64,000 nucleotides of DNA, from positions 980,001-1,044,000 of the forward strand of contig NC_046360.1 in NCBI RefSeq assembly GCF_004027225.2, given 5' to 3'. The notes under the pieces are model-generated. The model did no database searches and had not been told where the DNA came from. It worked only from the letters and a program-made list of their open reading frames with translations. Position numbers and translations under genes: made by a program. Source of the DNA: Strigops habroptila. Its lineage: Eukaryota > Chordata > Aves > Psittaciformes > Psittacidae. Positions 61,901-64,000 of this stretch are shown in pieces. Positions within the stretch are counted from its first letter, which is position 1; each line of letters opens with the position of its first letter.

Positions 61901-63639
61901 CTGCCTGCCTGGCCCCATGGGTCACCTTCCCCTGGCCCCCCACGCCAATGGGAATTGCAGCGTGAAACTGGAAAACAGCATCAGTGCCCCAGGCCACAGG
62001 AACAGCCCGGCAGGTCCTCGGTACCTTACCTGGTCCTTGTCCGTGCTCTCGCCTGTCTCTTTGCTCTCTCCTGGTGCCTCTTTACCCTCTCCCGGCTTTT
62101 CCTTTGCCTTTCCCAACTCCTTTGCCACATCTTCTGACTTCTCTTGGGTCCGTCCTGGCTCCTCCTTGGGCCCCTCTGACTTGTTTGCAGTTTTTCCAGG
62201 CTTTTTGATTTCCCTTGGCTCCTTCTTCCCATCTCCAACATCTTTCTTCATCTTCTCCGGCTCCCTCCTGGCCGGCCCCAGCTCCCTCTTGGCTCCTGCC
62301 CTGGCTGGAGGCTCCACGCGGCTCAGGGGTGCCCCCTTCTCCTTCTTGGTGCTCTCAGGGACTGTGCTCTTGGCCGTGTCACCCACCTTTGCTGGGGCTT
62401 TGCTGGAGCACTGGGGGCCCTTGCTGGGTGCAGGGGCTGGAGACTGGGGGCTGCCCCCCAGGCAGGGGTCCTTGGGGCTCTTCTCAGAGCAGGATGGCTT
62501 CGCTGCCTTGGGAGCCTCAGGGCGAGGGGTCTCTGCTGGCTTTGGGGCAGCTGATGTGGGGGTCAGAGGCAGGGGGCTGCCCGCTGGGTGGGGGTCCTTG
62601 GGGCTCTTCTTGGGGCACAATGGCTTTGCTGCTTTGGGAGCCTCAGGGCGAGGGGTCTCTGTTGGTTTGGGGGAAGCTGGTGTGGGGGTCAGAGGCGGGG
62701 GGCTGCCCCCCGGATGGGGGTCCTTGGGGCTCCTCTTGGGGCACGATGGCTTCGCTGCCTCTGGCTGAGGGGTCTCTGCTGGCTTTGGGGCAGCCGCTGC
62801 CGGGCCGGGCGCTGGGGATGGGGCTTTGTTGCTGATGGGTCCTGATGCAGCCTTCCCGGGTGGCAGCTCCTTGCGTGGGGGGGCCGTCACCCCCTTGGCC
62901 CCCGGCCCCTCTGCCTGCAGCCCGTTGGGCAGCGCCTGCCCGTCCTTGGTCCCCTCTGCTCCAGCCGCTGCGGTGACCCCAGCTCCAGCCTCGCCGTCCG
63001 CTGCCACGGGCTGCCAAGTGAAGGAGAGGATCCGGGTCCAACAGGGACAGGGTGAAGGACCCGGCCCCAGCCCTGGCATCAGGAGGATGCTCATGCTGAG
63101 CACAGCCCGGCAGGACACGGAGCCCCAGCCCTGACCCGCTCCCTCCAGGCACAGCCGATGGCTGCGGGTGGCTGCATGGACCTGGCTGCATGGGTGCAGT
63201 CAGTGGTGGCATCATCCTCATCCTCCTCCCTCCCACTTGGCCGCATCCTGGGTCACCACTTGGTGCCATGCCCAGGGACACCCCTTCCTGCTGAACCAGA
63301 GAGCTTCATGGTCTGCTTAATTACTCACCTTCTAATTAAGCCAGTCAAGAACACCAACTTGCATTATGCTCGAAGCCTTGCCATCCAACCCCAAAACCAC
63401 CTCAGGCTCTCACCCTCCAGTCCCCAGGGACCTGCTCTGGCTGGGGACAGACGGGGACACCCCGTGATGCCGGGGGTTCCACTCACCTCCTCCTTGCCAC
63501 TCGCCTTGTCCTTCCTCAGCTTGGCCGCCTTGGCCTCCTTCTCAGTCTCCCGCACGAGCTGCTTGATGAACCCCCCGGGGATGACCGACAGGAGCAGGGG
63601 GGGAGCGGCCGGCGGCGGCCCCCGGTCCTCGTCCCGGAT
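3663..63639 (-). CDS. MYO18B: MYO18B (unconventional myosin-XVIIIB), 40 visible coding exons; 5' end outside window
   Basis: The coding exons join in frame to 2,459 residues plus TAA. Class XVIII is shown by the motor (WYEAEKVW start, degenerate P-loop GRTGAGRT at 533-540, DTPGFH switch II at 817-822, [16 protein letters not shown]), one IQ-like helix (about 1203-1222) and a tail coiled coil rich in LEDVRQSCQ and [10 protein letters not shown]. It is B rather than A because there is no PDZ domain and because the C-terminal Ser-rich region carries [16 protein letters not shown] and a SIM-KYL end. Human MYO18B, as I recall it, has about 2,567 residues, so length agrees once the missing first exon is allowed for. 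Known role of the family member: a striated-muscle protein needed for sarcomere assembly and heart development; human loss causes myopathy with Klippel-Feil features. The motor is thought to act as an actin tether, not an ATP-driven motor. No stops or frameshifts were found. Splice sites are GT-AG except one GC donor (exon 25). Boundaries are my own reading, supported by frame and homology. Confidence 0.93.
5530..6861. repeat. 1.3-kb polypurine tandem array (AAAGGG/AAAGGAT units)
   Basis: Plus strand is A and G with periodic single T. Main unit is one to three AAAGGG hexamers followed by AAAGGATAAAGGG-type joins, giving 13- and 19-bp periods (5560-6500). A homogenised block (about 6500-6670) has GGGT in place of GGAT so that GGG tracts are only 3-4 bases apart. 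The distal end (6720-6861) shifts to GAGAAA and AAAATAAA. MYO18B RNA across it is a long U/C tract. The long open frames across it are repeat artefacts. Confidence 0.97.
9966..10060 (-). mobile_element. CR1-type LINE 3' fragment, interrupted
   Basis: AGAATCATAGAATCCC 3' terminal repeat, CCTGCCACGGGCAGG core, then stops at CCTTCCATTAGA where the inverted-repeat structure begins. Confidence 0.88.
10070..10254. repeat. 51-bp inverted repeat enclosing an inverted CR1 segment
   Basis: Arms 10070-10120 and 10204-10254 are reverse complements at 46 of 51 positions. The 83-bp interior (10121-10203) contains a plus-strand CR1 piece (GTGGCTGCCCCATCCCCGG to GGCTTGGAGCAACCTGG). A smaller hairpin CTCCTAAG/CTTAGGAG sits at the inner edge of the left arm. 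The CR1 3' end just outside (9966-10060) is on the opposite strand. Confidence 0.88.
11311..11472 (-). CDS. MYO18B: MYO18B visible exon 39 (residues 1971-2025): Ser-rich
   Basis: 162 bp. Encodes [54 protein letters not shown]. The correct frame is not the longest open one here; it was fixed by split codons on both sides and by the SR-LSPR end shared with mammals. Acceptor CCACAG, donor GTAAGG. Confidence 0.9.
12147..12188 (-). CDS. MYO18B: MYO18B visible exon 38 micro-exon (residues 1957-1971)
   Basis: 42 bp encoding [14 protein letters not shown] with split codons at both ends. Supported by frame on both sides, acceptor TTGCAG, donor GTGAGT and the conserved E-SVQ junction. Being 42 bp, its skipping would stay in frame. 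Downstream intron (11473-12146, 674 bp): no element seen. Confidence 0.86.
13276..13409 (-). CDS. MYO18B: MYO18B visible exon 37 (residues 1913-1957): end of coiled coil
   Basis: 134 bp. Encodes [44 protein letters not shown]; mammalian EELAAVRQ.LQ.DL..SIRRIADLQAALEE. The acceptor CCATGCAG has almost no pyrimidine tract. The SSDDSDAE end is a likely casein-kinase-type acidic serine cluster. Downstream intron (12189-13275, 1,087 bp): no element seen. Confidence 0.93.
13421..13870 (-). repeat. VNTR: 15 consecutive 30-bp units next to exon 37 acceptor
   Basis: Fifteen units of exactly 30 bp with no indels. Two variable positions alternate (GTGTTAG versus GTGCTCG/GTGCTAG, and CCCTGACAC versus CCCTCACAC), giving a partial 60-bp higher-order pattern. 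On the gene strand, half of the units read GCACTAACAC, a strong branch-point match. The unit nearest the exon lies 11 bp from the acceptor. Because 30 is divisible by 3, spurious open frames cross it on both strands. Confidence 0.97.
18713..18832 (-). mobile_element. CR1-type LINE 3' fragment
   Basis: Gene-sense orientation; ATCACAGAATGGTTTGGG 3' end, CCTGCCACAGGCAGG core, TTGCTCCAAGCCCCGT, then loses similarity. Confidence 0.87.
21509..21760 (-). mobile_element. CR1-type LINE 3' fragment abutting an exon
   Basis: Gene-sense orientation. 3' end GAATCACAGAGTGG, CCTGCCATGGGCAGG core, GATGGGGCAGCCACAG, ending CTCTGGCAGGTTAAAG at about 21760, 18 bp from the exon 36 donor (21778-21783). Confidence 0.92.
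21784..21969 (-). CDS. MYO18B: MYO18B visible exon 36 (residues 1851-1912): coiled coil
   Basis: 186 bp. Encodes [62 protein letters not shown]. Conserved IRLRDS-IKMGEEL pattern. A CR1 copy ends about 18 bp past its donor. The next intron (13410-21783, 8,374 bp) is the longest in the window. Confidence 0.95.
22443..22580 (-). CDS. MYO18B: MYO18B visible exon 35 (residues 1805-1850): coiled coil
   Basis: 138 bp. Encodes [46 protein letters not shown]. Matches mammalian VDRAIVSRQEA...DLENK.EFQ. GC-rich. Downstream intron (21970-22442, 473 bp): no element seen. Confidence 0.94.
23452..23722 (-). mobile_element. CR1-type LINE 3' fragment
   Basis: Gene-sense orientation, about 270 bp: duplicated 3' terminal AGAATCATAGAATCAC, CCTGCCACGGGCAGG core, GATGGGGCAGCCACAG, then CTCTGGCAGGTTAAAG and TTCCCCTTGT. 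Confidence 0.9.
23858..23941 (-). CDS. MYO18B: MYO18B visible exon 34 (residues 1777-1804): coiled coil
   Basis: 84 bp. Encodes [20 protein letters not shown] then EKQILQEK. Equivalent to mammalian SAADIGQIQELQ. Donor GTAATT. Downstream intron (22581-23857, 1,277 bp) holds a CR1 copy. Confidence 0.94.
24657..24773 (-). CDS. MYO18B: MYO18B visible exon 33 (residues 1738-1776): coiled coil
   Basis: 117 bp, phase 0 at both ends. Encodes [20 protein letters not shown] then [19 protein letters not shown], closely matching the mammalian tail. Downstream intron (23942-24656, 715 bp): no element seen. Confidence 0.95.
25011..25145 (-). mobile_element. CR1-type LINE 3' fragment
   Basis: Gene-sense orientation. 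3' end AATCATGGAATGG, CCTGCCACGGGCAGG core, TTGCTCCAAGCCCCTGTG, truncated after CAACCTGGCC, about 30 bp from the exon 32 donor. Confidence 0.88.
25182..25295 (-). CDS. MYO18B: MYO18B visible exon 32 (residues 1700-1737): coiled coil
   Basis: 114 bp, phase 0 at both ends. Encodes [20 protein letters not shown] then [18 protein letters not shown]. The donor is GTGTGT after CTG, the weakest GT donor in the gene, but it gives the conserved KTL-VDEQL junction. A CR1 fragment lies about 30 bp downstream. Confidence 0.88.
25296..28494 (-). other. MYO18B: MYO18B intron (3,199 bp) between visible exons 31 and 32
   Basis: Holds a 24-bp minisatellite (27698-27757), a C10 homopolymer near 26860 and AT-rich stretches around 25480-25640 and 26800-27020. 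A perfect CArG-type 10-mer (CCAAAAATGG) sits at 27631-27640. No CR1 recognised. Confidence 0.7.
27698..27757. repeat. Minisatellite, 2.5 x 24 bp
   Basis: Two identical 24-bp units (GGCATGGGCATGGATG plus TGAGCATG) at 27698-27721 and 27722-27745, then a partial third copy. Confidence 0.88.
28495..28641 (-). CDS. MYO18B: MYO18B visible exon 31 (residues 1651-1699): coiled coil
   Basis: 147 bp. Encodes [20 protein letters not shown] then [20 protein letters not shown] and [27 protein letters not shown] is almost identical in mammals; the Ala/Pro segment is a skip in the coil. Confidence 0.95.
28642..31707 (-). other. MYO18B: MYO18B intron (3,066 bp) between visible exons 30 and 31
   Basis: Contains one CR1 fragment (28866-29040) followed directly by an AT-rich, TTTAATTA-type low-complexity tract (about 29054-29152). 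The remainder shows no recognised element. Confidence 0.75.
28866..29040 (-). mobile_element. CR1-type LINE 3' fragment with internal deletion
   Basis: Normal 3' end (GAATCCCAGACTGGTTTGTG), CCTGCCACGGGCAGG core and CCTTGAACACT segment, then jumps straight to CAGCACCCTCACAGGGAAGA: the GATGGGGCAGCCACAG block present in sister copies is missing. Orientation as MYO18B. Confidence 0.88.
31708..31812 (-). CDS. MYO18B: MYO18B visible exon 30 (residues 1616-1650): coiled coil
   Basis: 105 bp, phase 0 at both ends. Encodes [20 protein letters not shown] then [15 protein letters not shown], nearly identical to mammalian [17 protein letters not shown]. Downstream intron (28642-31707, 3,066 bp) has a CR1 copy and an AT-rich tract. 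Confidence 0.95.
33184..33294 (-). CDS. MYO18B: MYO18B visible exon 29 (residues 1579-1615): coiled coil
   Basis: 111 bp, phase 0 at both ends. Encodes [20 protein letters not shown] then [27 protein letters not shown] is a hallmark of the myosin XVIII tail. Downstream intron (31813-33183, 1,371 bp): no element seen. Confidence 0.94.
33407..33607 (-). CDS. MYO18B: MYO18B visible exon 28 (residues 1512-1578): coiled coil, tandem acceptor
   Basis: 201 bp. Encodes [67 protein letters not shown]. The acceptor lies in GAGCAGCAG, so three AGs compete; the middle one was chosen because it gives the mammalian-like K-QKE join. A one-residue shift either way stays in frame. Next intron 112 bp. Confidence 0.88.
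34129..34252 (-). CDS. MYO18B: MYO18B visible exon 27 (residues 1470-1511): coiled coil
   Basis: 124 bp. Encodes [20 protein letters not shown] then [20 protein letters not shown] and LK. Matches mammalian [12 protein letters not shown] and EK.TQENTS.RWE almost exactly. Downstream intron (33608-34128, 521 bp): no element seen. Confidence 0.95.
34812..34966 (-). CDS. MYO18B: MYO18B visible exon 26 (residues 1419-1470): coiled coil
   Basis: 155 bp. Encodes [51 protein letters not shown]. The QSRNHELEK block is highly conserved across myosin XVIII tails. Downstream intron (34253-34811, 559 bp): no element seen. Confidence 0.94.
35827..35951 (-). CDS. MYO18B: MYO18B visible exon 25 (residues 1377-1418): coiled coil, GC splice donor
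   Basis: 125 bp. Encodes [42 protein letters not shown]. The 5' splice site is AAG|GCAAGT, the standard GC-AG consensus. No in-frame GT donor nearby gives the conserved QK-LGAAQ junction. Downstream intron (34967-35826, 860 bp): no element seen. Confidence 0.9.
36144..36193. repeat. CATCC pentanucleotide microsatellite, 10 perfect units
   Basis: Ten uninterrupted CATCC units (GGATG on the gene strand) in the intron between visible exons 24 and 25, about 190 bp upstream of the exon 25 acceptor. Confidence 0.95.
36524..36632 (-). CDS. MYO18B: MYO18B visible exon 24 (residues 1341-1377): coiled coil with linker
   Basis: 109 bp. Encodes [20 protein letters not shown] then [16 protein letters not shown]. 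The Gly-Ser ending interrupts the heptads. The donor chosen is GTAGGG, which gives a frame that joins to EDEWQ of the next exon. Confidence 0.85.
36739..36858 (-). CDS. MYO18B: MYO18B visible exon 23 (residues 1301-1340): coiled coil
   Basis: 120 bp. Encodes [20 protein letters not shown] then [20 protein letters not shown]. The [10 protein letters not shown] block is strongly conserved with mammalian MYO18B. Next intron only 106 bp. Confidence 0.93.
37561..37650 (-). CDS. MYO18B: MYO18B visible exon 22 (residues 1271-1300): coiled-coil start
   Basis: 90 bp. Encodes [20 protein letters not shown] then [10 protein letters not shown] with clear heptads. Acceptor CCCTAG, donor GTAGAG (weak at +4). 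Downstream intron (36859-37560, 702 bp): no element seen. Confidence 0.92.
38772..38822. repeat. Imperfect CATCC/CACCC tract next to a splice donor
   Basis: About 50 bp of CATCC, CACCC and TTCCC units (G-triplet-rich on the gene strand). Its 3' edge is 6 bp from the exon 21 donor. The rest of the intron (37651-38833) shows nothing else. Confidence 0.8.
38834..39106 (-). CDS. MYO18B: MYO18B visible exon 21 (residues 1180-1270): lever arm and IQ motif
   Basis: 273 bp, phase 0 at both ends. Encodes [18 protein letters not shown], then the IQ-like helix [19 protein letters not shown] (about 1204-1222), then [20 protein letters not shown] (the WPWW motif that ends myosin motors and begins the tail), then [15 protein letters not shown]. 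Only one convincing calmodulin-type IQ motif is seen. Donor GTATGT is followed within 6 bp by a CATCC-rich tract. Confidence 0.95.
39296..39600 (+). mobile_element. CR1-type LINE 3' fragment (longest in window)
   Basis: About 300 bp, antisense to MYO18B. Runs from GGGCCTGTAGGGACAGGACA through CTTTAACCTGCCAGAGGGG, the CTCTTCCCTGTGAGGGTGCT segment and the CCTGCCCGTGGCAGG core to GTCTGTGATTCCATGATA. 5' truncated. Confidence 0.92.
40535..40600 (-). CDS. MYO18B: MYO18B visible exon 20 (residues 1158-1179)
   Basis: 66 bp, phase 0 at both ends. Encodes [20 protein letters not shown] then SQ, the end of the converter ('..l..l.ld...y..G.tKvF'). Its downstream intron (39107-40534, 1,428 bp) contains a plus-strand CR1 copy. 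Confidence 0.92.
41357..41380. repeat. Short CATCC pentanucleotide tract
   Basis: Four to five tandem CATCC units (GGGAT on the gene strand) in the intron between visible exons 19 and 20. Confidence 0.85.
41772..41911. repeat. Near-perfect 37-bp inverted repeat with 66-bp loop (hairpin)
   Basis: Arms 41772-41808 and 41875-41911 are reverse complements at 35 of 37 positions (mismatches at 41778 and 41788). Each arm contains TCTGCTATAAATTTATTAT or its complement and a G or C run at the outer end. The loop is not itself repeated elsewhere in the window. It lies in the 1,595-bp intron 40601-42195. I do not recognise the family; it may be a foldback or miniature inverted-repeat element, or a structured RNA segment. 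Confidence 0.85.
42196..42305 (-). CDS. MYO18B: MYO18B visible exon 19 (residues 1121-1157): converter
   Basis: 110 bp. Encodes [20 protein letters not shown] then [22 protein letters not shown]...FRRRFQVL is the converter signature ('GyP.R....eF..RY.iL'). Donor GTATGT. Confidence 0.94.
42776..42968 (-). CDS. MYO18B: MYO18B visible exon 18 (residues 1057-1121): SH1/SH2-helix equivalent
   Basis: 193 bp. Encodes [20 protein letters not shown] (equivalent of myosin 'HFvRCIiPN'), then a Pro/Ala-rich insert, then [20 protein letters not shown] and LHRIG, the converter-leading helix. Downstream intron (42306-42775, 470 bp): no element seen. Confidence 0.94.
43518..43701 (-). CDS. MYO18B: MYO18B visible exon 17 (residues 995-1056)
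   Basis: 184 bp. Encodes [18 protein letters not shown], then [20 protein letters not shown], then LKLQA, matching the mammalian segment ending MVRRTFASSLAAV. This region contains the class XVIII equivalent of loop 2. Downstream intron (42969-43517, 549 bp): no element seen. Confidence 0.93.
44812..44971 (-). CDS. MYO18B: MYO18B visible exon 16 (residues 942-995)
   Basis: 160 bp. Encodes [20 protein letters not shown] then [20 protein letters not shown]; equivalent to the myosin 'F.I.HyAG.V.Y...gfl.KN.d.l' strand-helix unit that lines the actin-binding cleft. Ends in a split Val codon. Downstream intron (43702-44811, 1,110 bp): no element seen. Confidence 0.94.
45092..45239 (-). CDS. MYO18B: MYO18B visible exon 15 (residues 893-942)
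   Basis: 148 bp. Encodes [20 protein letters not shown] then [16 protein letters not shown]. The WILDEE motif is the myosin 'GilalLDEE' segment of the lower 50-kDa domain. Next intron is 120 bp. Confidence 0.93.
45705..45785 (-). CDS. MYO18B: MYO18B visible exon 14 (residues 866-892)
   Basis: 81 bp, phase 0 at both ends. Encodes [20 protein letters not shown] then IDLSSSQ. Corresponds to the mammalian VQFDLPDPSP...VDQNPSQ segment, a class-specific insert. Downstream intron (45240-45704, 465 bp): no element seen. Confidence 0.9.
46879..47071 (-). CDS. MYO18B: MYO18B visible exon 13 (residues 801-865): switch II exon
   Basis: 193 bp. Encodes [61 protein letters not shown]. The switch II motif is DTPGFH where active myosins have DIxGFE, so the glutamate that bridges to switch I is replaced by His. 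The relay-helix pattern [12 protein letters not shown] is intact. Downstream intron (45786-46878, 1,093 bp) contains only a 10-bp perfect palindrome near 46361. Confidence 0.95.
48845..48935 (-). CDS. MYO18B: MYO18B visible exon 12 (residues 771-801)
   Basis: 91 bp. Encodes [20 protein letters not shown] then [10 protein letters not shown], the myosin 'a..arDala..lY..LF.wlv..iN' helix. Ends with two bases of a split Arg codon. Downstream intron (47072-48844, 1,773 bp): no repeat or second gene recognised. Confidence 0.94.
49670..49840 (-). CDS. MYO18B: MYO18B visible exon 11 (residues 714-771)
   Basis: 171 bp. Encodes [20 protein letters not shown], then [20 protein letters not shown], then a Pro/Glu loop ([11 protein letters not shown]) corresponding to the myosin loop between the 50-kDa helices. 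GC-rich. Downstream intron (48936-49669, 734 bp): no element seen. Confidence 0.93.
50087..50256 (+). mobile_element. CR1-type LINE 3' fragment
   Basis: Sense-oriented on the plus strand (antisense to MYO18B). Runs from GAAGCTGTGGCTGCCCCATC through GGCTTGGAGCAACCTG to the 3' end GGATTCTGTGAT. Confidence 0.88.
51903..51968. repeat. Minisatellite, 3 x 22 bp plus a diverged copy
   Basis: Three exact-length units CCAATCCAGCATC followed by a variable half (TTGCACCAA, ATGCACTGG, CTATGCTGG), with a weaker copy just before at about 51882-51902. Confidence 0.8.
53502..53576 (-). mobile_element. CR1 3' end, different subfamily
   Basis: Begins AGAATCATAGAATCG and continues AAAAGACCTTTAAGGTCATC and AAGTCCAACC. 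This is the other common avian CR1 3' end type (AAGACCT/GTCCAACC) rather than the CCTGCC-core type seen elsewhere in the window. Confidence 0.78.
54069..54104 (-). mobile_element. Very short CR1 3' end remnant
   Basis: Only ATCACAGACTGGTTTGGG and GGAAGGGACC are recognisable, equal to the last 35-40 bp of a CR1 element. Confidence 0.65.
56300..56466 (-). mobile_element. CR1-type LINE 3' fragment
   Basis: Carries the standard 3'-end landmarks in reverse: CTGGTTTGTGTTGGA, the CCTGCCATGGGCAGG palindromic core and TTGCTCCAAGCCCCTGTG, continuing to the GATGGGGCAGCCACAG segment. 5' truncated, same orientation as MYO18B. Confidence 0.88.
56788..56932 (-). CDS. MYO18B: MYO18B visible exon 10 (residues 666-714)
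   Basis: 145 bp. Encodes [19 protein letters not shown] then [20 protein letters not shown], the conserved myosin helix pair 'F..t..am..lG....e...i..ilaaiLhLGn', followed by GAAGACK. Precedes the 6.9-kb intron 49841-56787. Confidence 0.94.
57824..57887 (-). CDS. MYO18B: MYO18B visible exon 9 (residues 644-665)
   Basis: 64 bp. Encodes [19 protein letters not shown] then TK. It is homologous in position to the mammalian segment ending in a short surface loop before the PEEKQK helix. Restores phase 0. Downstream intron (56933-57823, 891 bp): no element seen. Confidence 0.9.
58436..58536 (-). CDS. MYO18B: MYO18B visible exon 8 (residues 611-644)
   Basis: 101 bp. Encodes [20 protein letters not shown] then MLAGLD, the myosin 'YLLEKSRV..Q..gErnfHiFYqll.G' motif of the upper 50-kDa domain. 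Ends with two bases of a split Arg codon. Downstream intron (57888-58435, 548 bp): no element seen. Confidence 0.93.
59519..59661 (-). CDS. MYO18B: MYO18B visible exon 7 (residues 563-610): switch I exon
   Basis: 143 bp. Encodes [17 protein letters not shown], then the switch I segment [11 protein letters not shown], then [17 protein letters not shown]. Conventional myosins have N-x-N-S-S-R-F-G; here the asparagines are lost but the arginine (R589) before Phe remains. The flanking introns (59662-60433, 772 bp; 58537-59518, 982 bp) contain no other recognised element besides the 21-bp minisatellite. Confidence 0.94.
60327..60410. repeat. Minisatellite, 4 x 21 bp
   Basis: Four head-to-tail 21-bp units (core CCTCTGCCCAGCA(T/C)CCC) in the intron after the P-loop exon. 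The array stops 17 bp from the exon 6 donor GTACGA (60428-60433). Confidence 0.85.
60434..60629 (-). CDS. MYO18B: MYO18B visible exon 6 (residues 498-563): P-loop exon
   Basis: 196 bp. Encodes [14 protein letters not shown], the transducer strand, then the P-loop GRTGAGRT (533-540), then [18 protein letters not shown]. Canonical myosins have GESGAGKT: here the lysine that contacts the ATP phosphates is arginine (R539, codon AGG at 60504-60506) and the preceding Glu is Arg. This supports an ATPase-deficient motor. Acceptor CCGCAG, donor GTACGA. Confidence 0.94.
60877..61017. repeat. Degenerate minisatellite, about 3 copies of a 42-57 bp unit
   Basis: Intron between visible exons 5 and 6. Units share GAGCATCCC and a (G/A)TCCTCAG core followed by CATCCCC. 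The two clearest copies are 60934-60975 and 60976-61017; a longer diverged copy precedes them at 60877-60933. Confidence 0.6.
61109..61285 (-). CDS. MYO18B: MYO18B visible exon 5 (residues 439-497): motor N-terminus
   Basis: 177 bp, phase 0 at both ends. Encodes [18 protein letters not shown] and [19 protein letters not shown], the usual myosin pattern of a 'DL..L..LNE..vL..L..RY' segment leading to the first strands of the motor. A Gly-rich GTGGGPAGR surface loop follows, longer in Gly than I recall for mammals. Next intron (60630-61108) holds a degenerate minisatellite. Confidence 0.93.
61429..61541 (-). CDS. MYO18B: MYO18B visible exon 4 (residues 401-438)
   Basis: 113 bp. Encodes [19 protein letters not shown] then [15 protein letters not shown], the SH3-like beta subdomain before the motor core. 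It restores phase 0 at its donor (GTGAGC). Following intron is 143 bp. Confidence 0.93.
61734..61800 (-). CDS. MYO18B: MYO18B visible exon 3 (residues 379-401): start of motor-proximal region
   Basis: 67 bp beginning phase 0 and ending after the first base of a codon. It encodes [20 protein letters not shown], the conserved lead-in to the class XVIII motor (SH3-like region). Acceptor CCACAG, donor GTAAAT. Intron to the next exon is 192 bp. Confidence 0.93.
62030..63010 (-). CDS. MYO18B: MYO18B visible exon 2: N-terminal extension (residues 52-378)
   Basis: 981 bp, 327 codons, phase 0 at both ends (acceptor TTGGCAG, donor GTAAGG). The product is low-complexity and intrinsically disordered: Ala/Pro/Gly-rich first, then three tandem 39-42-residue Pro/Lys repeats (62423-62788), then a charged Lys/Glu-rich stretch with [14 protein letters not shown] motifs ending STDKDQ. 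It matches the position and composition of the large disordered N-terminal exon of mammalian MYO18B, with little strict identity. Function is unknown; the extension has been linked to sarcomeric and nuclear localisation in mammals. The next intron is 229 bp (61801-62029). Confidence 0.9.
62423..62788 (-). repeat. MYO18B: Coding tandem repeat, 3 x 39-42 codons, in MYO18B exon 2
   Basis: Three direct copies, each starting PKPAETP or PKPTETP, passing through KPSCP/KPLCP and KSPKDPHP, and ending LTPT or a degenerate form. Copy lengths are 39, 42 and 41 residues. The third copy has diverged most ([13 protein letters not shown]). All copies keep the frame. This is a candidate length-polymorphic stretch of the disordered N-terminus. 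Confidence 0.9.
63487..63639 (-). CDS. MYO18B: MYO18B visible exon 1 (residues 1-51)
   Basis: 153 bp, phase 0 at both ends, acceptor AAACAG, donor GTGAGT. It encodes [10 protein letters not shown], then [20 protein letters not shown]. The hydrophobic [11 protein letters not shown] motif in the N-terminal extension is shared with mammalian MYO18B and is the best anchor for this exon. The following intron (63011-63486, 476 bp) holds nothing recognisable. Confidence 0.92.
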
Positions 63640-64000
63640 CTGTTTTGCAGGAGCAGAGGCTGGTTACACGCACAGACAGGGATGGGCGCCCCAGCAAAGC
63701 CAACCCCAGAGGCAGCAGCACGGGCACAGAGCTGAGCACCAGCTCGATACAGGACCAGCGCGGCAGCCGCAGGTTGCAGGATGCTGGTGATGCCACATGA
63801 GCCACCCGTGAGCACCGGGCTGGTGGTGAGCAGGGGAAGAAGCACTGAGACAAGCCCTGCGGAGAAGCACCAGGTTTGCACACACCAGCTCTGGCTGCGC
63901 TGCCAGCTCTGCCCAGCGCCAGCAGCTCCAGCACGGCCACGGCAGGAACCATCCCGGCTGCAGCAAGTCCAGAAGCAGCTCCCAGCATCGCTGTGGCCAC
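63640..64000 (-). other. MYO18B: Partial intron 5' of the first visible exon
   Basis: Intronic sequence upstream (gene sense) of visible exon 1. I looked for the expected initiating exon (Met plus about 12 residues ending near an LWEQK-like motif) and did not find it, so it should lie beyond 64000. No repeat or RNA gene seen. Confidence 0.6.

Noticed and set aside
61803..62768. 321-residue plus-strand open frame opposite MYO18B exon 2
   Set aside because: Antisense shadow of the GC-rich coding repeat; the minus frame is fixed by homology and splice phases.
3663..63639. MYO18A or a conventional muscle myosin heavy chain
   Set aside because: No PDZ or KE-rich start, the nucleotide motifs are degenerate, and the C-terminal modules and SIM-KYL end are those of MYO18B. 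A conventional heavy chain would have canonical GESGAGKT and a coiled coil of about 1,100 residues.
63661..64000. First coding exon or promoter of MYO18B within the window
   Set aside because: No ATG-led segment with the expected residues and a donor matching phase 0 was found upstream of the exon 1 acceptor.

Overview
The window is vertebrate nuclear DNA, most probably from a bird. The evidence is a set of short CR1-type LINE 3' ends on both strands, compact introns, many GC-rich minisatellites, and one intact multi-exon gene. That gene fills nearly the whole window on the minus strand and is read as MYO18B (unconventional myosin-XVIIIB). The species cannot be named from the sequence.

Forty coding exons were placed by hand between 63639 and 3663. 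Every junction keeps the reading frame. Together they hold 7,380 coding bases, giving 2,459 residues plus a TAA stop. Only the short first coding exon (about a dozen residues, by comparison with my memory of the mammalian protein) and the promoter appear to lie beyond base 64000. Residue numbers below count from the first visible residue. The layout is: residues 1-378, a Pro/Ala/Lys-rich N-terminal extension with a coding tandem repeat; about 379-1180, the myosin motor; about 1203-1222, one IQ-like helix; about 1271-1956, a coiled-coil tail; 1957-2459, a Ser-rich C-terminal region, most of it in one long terminal exon. No PDZ domain is present, which separates it from MYO18A.

The motor's nucleotide site is unusual. 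The invariant P-loop lysine is arginine, switch I lacks its usual asparagine/serine pattern, and the switch II glutamate is histidine. This fits a structural or tethering myosin rather than a motor.

The introns hold: a 1.3-kb purine tandem array with a G-quadruplex-prone block (5530-6861); fifteen exact-length 30-bp repeats that abut a splice acceptor and seem to supply its branch point (13421-13870); two long inverted repeats able to form hairpins (10070-10254 and 41772-41911); several smaller minisatellites and CATCC tracts; and about twelve CR1 fragments, ten of them in the gene's own orientation. Bases 1-3662 are 3' UTR and flanking DNA with no second gene seen. I saw no RNA genes, CRISPR arrays or bacterial-type features.
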